Below the pieces are notes generated by a model. It was not told the origin of the DNA and did no database searches. It was given only the letters and a program-made list of their open reading frames with translations. Position numbers and translations under genes: made by a program. Below are positions 26,423 through 33,899 of a stretch of 64,000 nucleotides of DNA, one piece after another; the stretch's first letter is position 1; each line of letters starts with the position of its first letter. The stretch is from the NCBI GenBank assembly GCA_032115775.1, contig JAUMBL010000029.1, forward strand, positions 1-64,000. The letters run 5' to 3'. This DNA is from M3007 sp032115775. GTDB lineage: Bacteria; Bacteroidota; Bacteroidia; Chitinophagales; Saprospiraceae.

Positions 26423-29152
26423 ATGAAAATTGCCTGTATTGTTTTTGCGCTGGGTGTTTCCGTCCTTCCCTGCACGCTGTTTGCACAAAAAAACGCCATC
26501 ATAGAAGCGCCTGCGCGTGCGGAATACTGCCGCATTGATACGGCCGGTTTGAGCGTCATTCCGAGCGGCCGTTACGTCAAGCCGGCGGGTCGGGTGACGC
26601 GGATTGCCCGCGGCGCATTCGGACTGGCAATTTCGCCCGACCAGCGGCAGGCGCTGGTGCTCCACAATAACGGCGTGCTGACCCGGGTGGATTTGCAGGC
26701 CTTTGCGCCCCGGCAGCTTCCCGCTCCGCAGGAAATTGTGGAGGCGGCAAAACAGCAAAGGCCGTTTAACCCCTCGGCTTACCTGGGCGTCGCTTTCGGC
26801 GCCGATAACCAAACGGCCTATCTCAGCGGCGGGGACGATGGCTCCGTGGCTGTTTGGGACACGCGATCCATGCGAAAAATTGACAGTATTTCGCTCAACG
26901 GGATCTGCAATGGCAAGCAGTATGAGGACTCCTTTACGTCTGATCTGGCGATTGATCACGCCCGCAACCAACTCCTCGTACTCGATCGCGCCAATTTCCG
27001 CCTGGTAAAAATAGATCTGAATACCCGCCAAATCGTAGCGTCCATCCCCGCCGGTCGCATTCCGTTTGGAATCGCGCTGACCGCCGACGGAAAAAAGGCG
27101 CTGGTCGCCAATGTCGGTTTGTATGAATACCCCCTGATTCCCGGCGTTACGCCGACCAACAAGGACTCCTTCATGATGCAATTCCCCTTCTACGGGATCC
27201 CGTCTAAAGAGGCGGATGAAGGCATTACCCTGCCGGACGGCCGCTTTATTCCCGGGCTGGGTTCAGCGCTTGCCGAGGAGGCCATGAGCGTGTGGCTGGT
27301 GGATCTCGAAAAAAACGAGGTGACCGGAAAATTTAAAACCGGCTACCAGATCGGCGAAAAAGTGGAAGAAACCGAGATCGTCGGCGGCGCCAGCCCCAAC
27401 TCTATCGCGGTCGGACGCCGTTACGCATACGTCTCCAACGCTACCAACGATCTGATTACCATTATTGACACCCGCAAGAACAAAATCGCCGGTGATATCA
27501 AGCTGAAGGCGCACCCCGAACTGGATCGCTACCGCGGCATCATGCCGTTTGGCCTTTGCCTGTCGGCCGATGAGCGTACCCTCTACGTAGCCTGCCTTGG
27601 ATTCAATGCCATTGCCGTGGTGGATACCCGCACGCGCAAGGTGAAAGGCTACATTCCTACCGGTTGGGGGCCTACGCGGGTGCAACTCACCAGCAACGGC
27701 CGCCAACTCGTGGCGCTCAGCGCCCGAGGTTACGGCGCAGGCTCGAACGGCGGCAAGGACTTTGTTGCGCCGCCGCAGGGTACCTATATCGGCGATATTC
27801 AATTGGGTACATTCCAATTGATAGATGTGCCGGACGACGTCCAACTGGCGCAATACACCCAACAGGTGCTGGATAATACCTTCCGCTTCATTCCTTTGCA
27901 AGACGACGGCAAAAATCCCTGTCCGCCGGCGCCGGGTCTCCGCAAAAGCCCTATCCGCCACATTGTTTATATCACGAAAGAAAATCGAACCTACGACGAG
28001 GTACTCGGACAGTTAGAAGGCGCAAAAGGCGATCCTTCGCTGGCGCGCTTCGGTACGGATGTGGAGATTATTTCAGGAAAGGATACGATCCGAAACGCGG
28101 CCGTGATGCCCAACCACCTTGCTATTGCACGGCAGTGGGCGTTTTCCGATAATTTTTACTGCGATTCCGACGCCAGTATCCACGGCCACCACTGGATGGT
28201 GGGTACCATGCCGAACGAGTATGTGGAGGCCAATTACCCGGCTCGTTCCGGGTTCGATGCTTTTTCCAAAGCCCCCGGACGGCGTATGCCAACAACCATA
28301 GGCGGGATTGATCCGGAGGACTATAACGAAATCGGCGGTTTGTGGGAAAACCTCGCCCGCCACGGCGTATCGTTTTTTTCCTTTGGGCAGAGCAATGAAT
28401 TTGCCGGAAACTATGAAGAATGGAACGATACAATTTTCGGTACCGCGCACCCGACGCCCTGGCCGCTCCCAAAGGTATTGTACGACAGAACCTGCCGCGA
28501 ATTTGCCGGGTACAACATGAACATTCCCGATCAGTTCCGGGTGCTGCAGTTTGAACGCGAATTCCGTAAGCGCTGGTTATCCGGCGCAGAGCCATTCCCG
28601 CAATTCGTTTCCATGCAATTGCCCAACGACCACGGCACGCGCCCTCGGCCGGAGGACGGGTATCCTTACCAGCATTCGTACATGGCCGATAACGATCTAG
28701 CCCTCGGCCGGGTACTGGAGTTTCTGAGCCAATCGCCTTGGTGGGACAGCATGTTGGTGATCGTCACCGAAGACGATCCGCAGGGCGGTGTGGATCATCT
28801 CGACGCGCACCGGTCCGTGCTGATGCTGGCAGGGCCTTATGTGAAACGGGGCTATGTGTCCCATACCCATGCCAACTTCGGTTCCATCATCCGAACCATC
28901 TACACCCTGCTCGATCTGCCCTGCGTCAATCAGTACGATGCGGCTGCTACGCTGCTCGATGATTTTTTTACGCCGGAAGCAAGCCTGCAGGGGTATGAGG
29001 CGCTGCCACACGATCTGAGGGTGTTTGATCCGCAAAAAGCACTTCAAAAATACGGTCGTGATTTTGATTGGCGCCGGGCGCCCCAGGGCTTGAAAATGGA
29101 TGATGAAAGCGAGCAGCGGGTAGAATTTTATAAAATGAACGGGGGGCAGTAG
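26423..29152 (+). CDS. Secreted YncE-like beta-propeller fused to phosphoesterase
   Basis: The 909-residue protein has a signal peptide (MKIACIVFALGVSVLPCTLFAQ). Residues about 50-470 form a YncE/40-residue-type beta-propeller (for example VVDTRTRKVKGYIPTGWGPTRVQL). Residues about 510-890 form a PF04185-type phosphoesterase: KENRTYDEVLGQL, SDNFYCDSDASIHGHHW, LPNDHGTRP, IVTEDDPQGGVDHLDAHR. The second half belongs to the alkaline-phosphatase-like/acid-phosphatase/phospholipase C group that hydrolyses phosphomonoesters or diesters. Export and position between phosphonate-type genes suggest release of phosphate outside the cytoplasm; the substrate is unknown. Confidence 0.88.
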   Translation: MKIACIVFALGVSVLPCTLFAQKNAIIEAPARAEYCRIDTAGLSVIPSGRYVKPAGRVTRIARGAFGLAISPDQRQALVLHNNGVLTRVDLQAFAPRQLPAPQEIVEAAKQQRPFNPSAYLGVAFGADNQTAYLSGGDDGSVAVWDTRSMRKIDSISLNGICNGKQYEDSFTSDLAIDHARNQLLVLDRANFRLVKIDLNTRQIVASIPAGRIPFGIALTADGKKALVANVGLYEYPLIPGVTPTNKDSFMMQFPFYGIPSKEADEGITLPDGRFIPGLGSALAEEAMSVWLVDLEKNEVTGKFKTGYQIGEKVEETEIVGGASPNSIAVGRRYAYVSNATNDLITIIDTRKNKIAGDIKLKAHPELDRYRGIMPFGLCLSADERTLYVACLGFNAIAVVDTRTRKVKGYIPTGWGPTRVQLTSNGRQLVALSARGYGAGSNGGKDFVAPPQGTYIGDIQLGTFQLIDVPDDVQLAQYTQQVLDNTFRFIPLQDDGKNPCPPAPGLRKSPIRHIVYITKENRTYDEVLGQLEGAKGDPSLARFGTDVEIISGKDTIRNAAVMPNHLAIARQWAFSDNFYCDSDASIHGHHWMVGTMPNEYVEANYPARSGFDAFSKAPGRRMPTTIGGIDPEDYNEIGGLWENLARHGVSFFSFGQSNEFAGNYEEWNDTIFGTAHPTPWPLPKVLYDRTCREFAGYNMNIPDQFRVLQFEREFRKRWLSGAEPFPQFVSMQLPNDHGTRPRPEDGYPYQHSYMADNDLALGRVLEFLSQSPWWDSMLVIVTEDDPQGGVDHLDAHRSVLMLAGPYVKRGYVSHTHANFGSIIRTIYTLLDLPCVNQYDAAATLLDDFFTPEASLQGYEALPHDLRVFDPQKALQKYGRDFDWRRAPQGLKMDDESEQRVEFYKMNGGQ

Positions 29153-29216
29153 CGGTATTGAAGTTGAATCATTTTTAATGTAATGGGATAAACACCTAAT
29201 ATGAACAAAATATCTG

Positions 29217-29293
29217 GTAACCACTTAGCCGGCTCGTTGTCAGACCCCCAAAGTCCCATTTTTTGTTTCATACGAGACCGGCCAAGTAGTTAC
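29217..29293. repeat. Palindromic intergenic repeat, copy 1 (short form)
   Basis: Left arm GTAACCACTTAGCCGGCTCG at 29217-29236 is the imperfect inverse of 29273-29293. The centre contains AAAGTCCCATTTTTTG, shared with copy 2 at 63459-63619. ATCTG occurs beside the left end and 3 bp beyond the right end. It lies between the phosphoesterase and PhnZ-like genes. Confidence 0.75.
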
Positions 29294-29316
29294 AACATCT
29301 GAAAATTCATAATCGT

Positions 29317-29868
29317 ATGAATAAAGAAGAAGCCGTCGCGTCCATATTCCAATGCTTCCACGTCCGCGGCAACGAGGAATACCACGGCGAGGCCGTCAGC
29401 CAATCGGAACACGCCATTCAGGCAGCCCTGCTGGCCTGGCAGGAAACCGGCGATCACGAACTGGCCGTTGCCGCCCTGTTGCACGATATCGGCCATCTGC
29501 TCGCAGATGCGGCCGATGCGGGCATGGACGGTTACGGCGCCTTGAAACACGAGGCGCTGGGCGCGCAATTTTTAAAGGAACACGGTTTTCCGGACGCCGT
29601 TGTGCGCCTCGTCGGCGGCCATGTGGCCGCTAAGCGGTATCTCACCTGGGCAGATCCCCAGTATTACGAACAACTCTCGGAGGCGAGCAAAGAAACGTTG
29701 CGCTTCCAGGGCGGCCGGATGACAGTCGAAGAAGCCGCCCGCTTCCAGCGCGACCCGCTGTTCGAAAAGCATATCCTGCTGCGCCGCATAGATGAAAGAG
29801 CCAAGACACCGAATATGGAACTGCCCGCGATCGAAATCTTTCAGGATTTGCTGCAAGCCGTATTGTAG
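29317..29868 (+). CDS. PhnZ-like HD-domain di-iron oxygenase
   Basis: The 183-residue protein matches the PhnZ family (TIGR03276, phosphonate-degradation HDIG protein). PhnZ uses a mixed-valent di-iron centre and O2 to cleave (R)-1-hydroxy-2-aminoethylphosphonate to glycine and phosphate. With a constant two-residue offset from PhnZ numbering, all key residues are present: Tyr22, Glu25, His32, His56, Asp57, His78, His102, Lys106 and Asp159. Length is as for PhnZ. The partner PhnY hydroxylase is not in the window; an FAD oxidoreductase and a phosphonatase-like HAD lie nearby instead. Confidence 0.9.
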   Translation: MNKEEAVASIFQCFHVRGNEEYHGEAVSQSEHAIQAALLAWQETGDHELAVAALLHDIGHLLADAADAGMDGYGALKHEALGAQFLKEHGFPDAVVRLVGGHVAAKRYLTWADPQYYEQLSEASKETLRFQGGRMTVEEAARFQRDPLFEKHILLRRIDERAKTPNMELPAIEIFQDLLQAVL

Positions 29869-29952
29869 TATGCCGCGCGCATACCCGGCATCGTTGCAAT
29901 CGGAATAACGCATATTTCATATTCCCTTAACGCCTGCCCGTTTTTTACGCCG

Positions 29953-30105
29953 TATCTTTGTATTGCAAAGCGAATGCAGTGTGTTGCTTTGTAACCGGAG
30001 AGGACAGGATGTTAATGCGCTCCGGTTTCATTTTCAGACATTCAATTGCTTCATACACTAGTAAAGGTAAAAGGCTTGGCGCTGTAAAGTGTCGGCTTTT
30101 TTTTT
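29953..30105 (+). ncRNA. Candidate structured small RNA
   Basis: A perfect -7 promoter element TATCTTTG (29953-29960) is followed by two consecutive stems, 29963-29971 with 29986-29994 (9 bp) and 29993-30000 with 30020-30027 (AACCGGAG/CTCCGGTT), and the segment ends in nine T at 30097-30105. No protein gene begins here; a 42-codon frame from 30009 preceded by GGAGAGGACAGG is an alternative. The gene to the right is on the opposite strand. No known RNA family was recognised, and the stem before the T-run is imperfect. Confidence 0.35.
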
Positions 30106-30110
30106 CGGAA

Positions 30111-32123
30111 TTACCATTTGAATGCCAGCGAGGCTGACCAGTGACTTCCGGCGCCGTTCACGCCGGATCCGTGGTAGCGATAATCGGTATTTCCGATATT
30201 TTGCCAACCAGTGGAAAATGAAAACTGCCTCCAATTATAGCCCGCGTACGCATTAAAAACCGCCCAACCTGGCGTGCCGCCTGCCGGAATGCGGTTATCG
30301 GCTACGTCCCCGGCAGCAAGGCGGTCTTGCTTTCCCGCAAACAGTACTTCGACGCTGCAAAACCAAGCCTTGCGCTCCAATTGGAGGGCGGCGCGCCCAA
30401 ACAGCGGCGGCATCCGGCGCGCGGGTTCGCGGCGCGTCAGGTTTTGGCCATAGGTGTAACAAAGTGCCCCTTCTACCTGCAATACAGGCAAAAAGCGCAG
30501 TTTTATTTGCGTTTCAAGCCCCTGGACGTATGATTGCTCCGTATTTTCTTTAAGATATACGGGATAACCCTGTATCATTTGAGTGTCCAGACGGATGCGG
30601 GCGATCAGGTCGCGCAGTTCATTTCTAAACAGGCTGGTTTCTACATGGAGCCGCTTGCTTTGGAAACGGTAGCCGGCCTGAAAATTGTATGTTTTTTCGG
30701 GCTTCAGGTCGTAGTTCGGTACTTCAAAACGGAAATCCACGATTCCGAGCGTACCCAGATCGTCTATATTCGGCGCCCGGAAGCCGGTGTTAAAGGAGCC
30801 CAACAGCGCGCCGTGCCGGCCGATGCGGCGGAGGACGCCAATATTGCCAACCAGGGCGGCGGGTTGCAGCTGAACATCGCCGTTATCCGGGTCGGATACG
30901 CGGATATCGTATCGGTTGTAGCGCAATCCGCCCGTGATCGTCCAGCGATTGTATCGCCATTCATGGAGGCTGTAAGCGGCGTAGTGCAGCATCGTACTGC
31001 CGTCGGGATAGAGGCCGCGTTTGGCCGCGGCAGCGCCGGTGGTTTCATCCGTATCAGTACGGCTGCTGCGGACGCGGTCGCGGTAAATATCTATCCCGCT
31101 GCGGCTGCTCCAGTGGCTGCTCCAGTGGTGTTTGAATTGCAAATTGGCGCCTAGTACCTGTACCCGGTCGTTTTCTTCGCGTCGGACGGACGATCCGTTT
31201 TTTCGGCTGATCCGGCCCTCCTCCGTTTGTTGGTGCGAGATTGTGCATTGGAGGTTTCGCAATACCCGACCGCCAATTTGCCAATCTGCCCGCAAGTAAC
31301 CAAGGTTGCGGTATTGCGGTTCGAATTCGTTGACGGCGAAATTTTCCAGTTTTATTTTATGAAAAACCGGTACCTGTCGTTGCTGCATTTGTTGGTAAAC
31401 TGCCGTGATGTCCAGGTTTTTGCGGAGGCGGAACATCCCTTTTAGGTCAAAGGCTTGTTCTCGGTATCCGCTGGGCGATTGCACGCCCGTGGTATCGCCG
31501 CCGACGAGATCTCCAAAATTTCGGGTGGTAAACCCGCCGTGTAAAGCGGTTTTTTTATTGAAAAACCTGGTTTCGGCGTGCAAACTTTGTTCCAGACCCC
31601 GGGTTGCGATGCGACCGAGCGTCCGGCCGCTCCAAGTCGGTTTGTCGGCGTAGGCCAATTCCCTGGTGATGGCCTGTATCGTACCGCCAAACGCGTCGCT
31701 GCCGTATTGCACTGATCCGCTGCCGTGGAGCGCCTCTATTTTATCGAGCGAAAATAAGTCGAGCGTATTGAAGTACTGGTTGGGGCCGAAGCGGAAAGTA
31801 GCGTTGTTGAGGCGGATGCCGTCTATCAGCAGCAGGGTTTGGTTTCCGGTGAGTCCGCGTACAAACGGCGAACCGCCGCCGTGCGTGGTTTTTTGAACCC
31901 ACACGCCGGCGGTGCGCGCCAATGCCTCCGGCGCAGTTCGGCTCTGAAATCGGATAATCCGCTTTTCATCCAGTAACTGCACGGCTTCCGGGGTGGTGAA
32001 ACGATCTGTTTTGTCCCTTAAGGCGGTGATCACCACCTCGGTTATTTTTGTAGTATCGTTATCAGGCGCCTGTGCAGCGGCAGCCAAGGGCAAAAATAAA
32101 ATAACGAAGGTTATTCGATTCAA
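30111..32123 (-). CDS. TonB-dependent outer-membrane receptor (CirA/BtuB type)
   Basis: The 670-residue receptor has a signal peptide (MNRITFVILFLPLAAAAQ), a plug domain (about 30-150; ITEVVITALRDK, then VRGLTGNQTLLLIDGIRLNN and IEALHGSGSVQYGSDAFGGTIQ) and a beta-barrel ending in WSASLAFKW with an aromatic last residue. There is no CarboxypepD_reg-like N-terminal domain, unlike the SusC at 33900-37253. It imports an unidentified siderophore, vitamin or metal complex using TonB energy. It shares the strand with the SusC/SusD genes but is separated from them by a palindromic element. Confidence 0.92.
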   Translation of the reverse strand: MNRITFVILFLPLAAAAQAPDNDTTKITEVVITALRDKTDRFTTPEAVQLLDEKRIIRFQSRTAPEALARTAGVWVQKTTHGGGSPFVRGLTGNQTLLLIDGIRLNNATFRFGPNQYFNTLDLFSLDKIEALHGSGSVQYGSDAFGGTIQAITRELAYADKPTWSGRTLGRIATRGLEQSLHAETRFFNKKTALHGGFTTRNFGDLVGGDTTGVQSPSGYREQAFDLKGMFRLRKNLDITAVYQQMQQRQVPVFHKIKLENFAVNEFEPQYRNLGYLRADWQIGGRVLRNLQCTISHQQTEEGRISRKNGSSVRREENDRVQVLGANLQFKHHWSSHWSSRSGIDIYRDRVRSSRTDTDETTGAAAAKRGLYPDGSTMLHYAAYSLHEWRYNRWTITGGLRYNRYDIRVSDPDNGDVQLQPAALVGNIGVLRRIGRHGALLGSFNTGFRAPNIDDLGTLGIVDFRFEVPNYDLKPEKTYNFQAGYRFQSKRLHVETSLFRNELRDLIARIRLDTQMIQGYPVYLKENTEQSYVQGLETQIKLRFLPVLQVEGALCYTYGQNLTRREPARRMPPLFGRAALQLERKAWFCSVEVLFAGKQDRLAAGDVADNRIPAGGTPGWAVFNAYAGYNWRQFSFSTGWQNIGNTDYRYHGSGVNGAGSHWSASLAFKW

Positions 32124-32161
32124 AGAGATCCTTTTTAAAAGTCAGGTAAAATAATAATAAA

Positions 32162-32321
32162 GGGGGTGTGTCACAAGTATTTCGCCGCCTCCGGCGGCGA
32201 AATAAAATAATGTTTGGTCGCCTGTTTTTTTGATTTTTTTATAAAAAAATCAAAAAAACAGGCGACCAAACAAAATATTTTTTTGTTTGGCGGATCATTC
32301 ACGGACTTGTGATACATCCCC
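32162..32321. repeat. 160-bp inverted-repeat element with nested hairpins
   Basis: Outer arms 32162-32178 and 32305-32321 match at 15 of 17 bases. Inside are a 12-bp hairpin (32178-32204, TATTTCGCCGCC with a 3-base loop) and a 62-bp perfect palindrome with no spacer (32211-32272; half-site begins TGTTTGGTCGCCTG). It occupies most of the gap between the susD stop and the TonB receptor start and could stop transcription in both directions. Confidence 0.9.
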
Positions 32322-32344
32322 AATCTGAAATCTGAACGCCAAAA

Positions 32345-33811
32345 TTACTTCAGATACCACATTTTGGTATTGATATCATCCGCACCCTGACGGGCAACAG
32401 CCGCGGCGCGGTTATCTCCGTTGAGGGCTTGTTCAATAATCGGATAGATAAAGCGGACGGGGATTTTGTCGTCGTTTTGGTTGTCCACGCCGGGCAGGAG
32501 TTTCGGGTAGCCGGTACGGCGCCAGTCGAACCAGGTTTCCATACCCTGATAGAAGGCAGCCACCCATTTTTGGTTGCCGATTTTCTCCAGTTTTTCATCC
32601 TGCGTACCCGCATAAGCCGTCAGCGCGTTATTGAAGAAATCCGGTGCAACGGTCAGGCCGTAGAATGCGTAAGAGGCATTGACGCCGTTTTGGTAGAAAG
32701 TTGCCGTATTGCCGGTGATCAATCCTTTTTCAGCCGCTTCCGCGAGCAGGAATTGCAACTCGGCATAGGTCATAATCATGCCTTTGGCGATCGTAAGGCC
32801 TTGTGCGGAGATCGCCTGCTCAAAGTATAGCGTACCGATCTGCGAGTGATTTTGCTGTCCGCCGAGGTAAGTTTGCGAGTTTACATCGTCCAGTCCGTTC
32901 GGGATACCGCGGATGATTGCCGTGTCGGATCCTGCAGAAGCCGGCGTGGGGCGGAAGAAGATGTTTATGCGCGGGTCGTTGGTCGCCTTCAGGAAGTCCA
33001 CCATTGTTTTAGAAGCGCGGAATTCGTTGAAAGAGCCGACGCGGTTGGTGTACTGGGGGAATTGATCCGGGCTGGCCGATTTGTAGTTGTACACGGCGTG
33101 ATCGCCATTTCCGGTAAATACCGGGGACTGAGTCGGGTTATCAACAATGGCGCGCAGGTCGGCGCTGACGTCCCGTTTGCGGGAGATGCGCATCAGCGCG
33201 CGCACGCGCAGGGAATTGGCGAGTTTTTTCCATTTGTCGAGATTGCCGCCGTAGATCAGGTCGCCGCTGACAGATTCGCCGCTGGTTCCGATAATTTCGG
33301 AAGCCCGCTTGAGATCGGCCAGGATACCGTTGTAAACGTCCTCCTGCGTATCATATTTCGGGTAGTAAATGCCCTCCTTGCCTTTGATGGCTTCGGAGAA
33401 GGGAATATCGCCGTACGCGTCGGTAGCCAGGGAGAACATCCAGGCGCGCATAACGAGCGCGACGCCTTCCCAGTTTTTTTCGCCGTTTTCGACGGCGCGC
33501 AGGCGGATATTTTCCACATCGCGGAGGTTGTCATAGACGCTGTTCCAGATGCCGTTGATTTCGCCCCAGAGGTAGCGGTCTTCGTTTACAAACTGGTTTT
33601 TGGCGGTTTGCTGGATTACGATATTGCCGATGCCCCAGGCTTCGCCCAGCACTGTTCCGATGATATCGCGTTGGATGCCCGGCAGGAGCAGGTTAGGCGT
33701 TACGTTAACCGGTGCATTGGGGTTGGTGTTGACCTCTTCGAAGTCTTTGGTGCAGGCGGCGAAGACGATCGTCAGCGCCAACAACGACAGGAATTTATAT
33801 GATTTTTTCAT
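32345..33811 (-). CDS. SusD/RagB-family nutrient-binding lipoprotein
   Basis: The 488-residue lipoprotein has a signal with lipobox FAAC (Cys20) followed by TKDFEEVNTNPNAP, typical of the SusD-like/RagB group. TPR-like helices frame the binding site, and RRTGYPKLLPG near the C-terminus is a common SusD motif. SusD proteins sit on the outer leaflet and act as a lid on their SusC channel. The cognate SusC lies 88 bp upstream. No enzyme genes for glycan breakdown are adjacent, so the substrate is unknown. Confidence 0.93.
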   Translation of the reverse strand: MKKSYKFLSLLALTIVFAACTKDFEEVNTNPNAPVNVTPNLLLPGIQRDIIGTVLGEAWGIGNIVIQQTAKNQFVNEDRYLWGEINGIWNSVYDNLRDVENIRLRAVENGEKNWEGVALVMRAWMFSLATDAYGDIPFSEAIKGKEGIYYPKYDTQEDVYNGILADLKRASEIIGTSGESVSGDLIYGGNLDKWKKLANSLRVRALMRISRKRDVSADLRAIVDNPTQSPVFTGNGDHAVYNYKSASPDQFPQYTNRVGSFNEFRASKTMVDFLKATNDPRINIFFRPTPASAGSDTAIIRGIPNGLDDVNSQTYLGGQQNHSQIGTLYFEQAISAQGLTIAKGMIMTYAELQFLLAEAAEKGLITGNTATFYQNGVNASYAFYGLTVAPDFFNNALTAYAGTQDEKLEKIGNQKWVAAFYQGMETWFDWRRTGYPKLLPGVDNQNDDKIPVRFIYPIIEQALNGDNRAAAVARQGADDINTKMWYLK

Positions 33812-33844
33812 TGAAAATATAGAATAAAAGATGAAAAAATGGGT

Positions 33845-33892
33845 CGGGCAGTCGGGTTGCGGGCAAATACAGCGTCGCCGCCCGACTGCCCG
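33845..33892 (-). promoter_or_regulatory. susC-susD intercistronic hairpin
   Basis: GGGCAGTCGGG at 33846-33856 pairs perfectly with 33881-33891 (extendable to 12 bp), with a 24-base loop. It lies between the susC stop and the susD start. No U-run follows on the minus strand, so it is more likely to stabilise or attenuate than to end the transcript. Confidence 0.6.
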
Positions 33893-33899
33893 CGGCCCT

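Noticed and set aside
32846..33802. Plus-strand open frame of 318 codons across susD
   Set aside because: It is antisense to a clear SusD lipoprotein; its Val/Arg/Gly-rich composition is that of a shadow.
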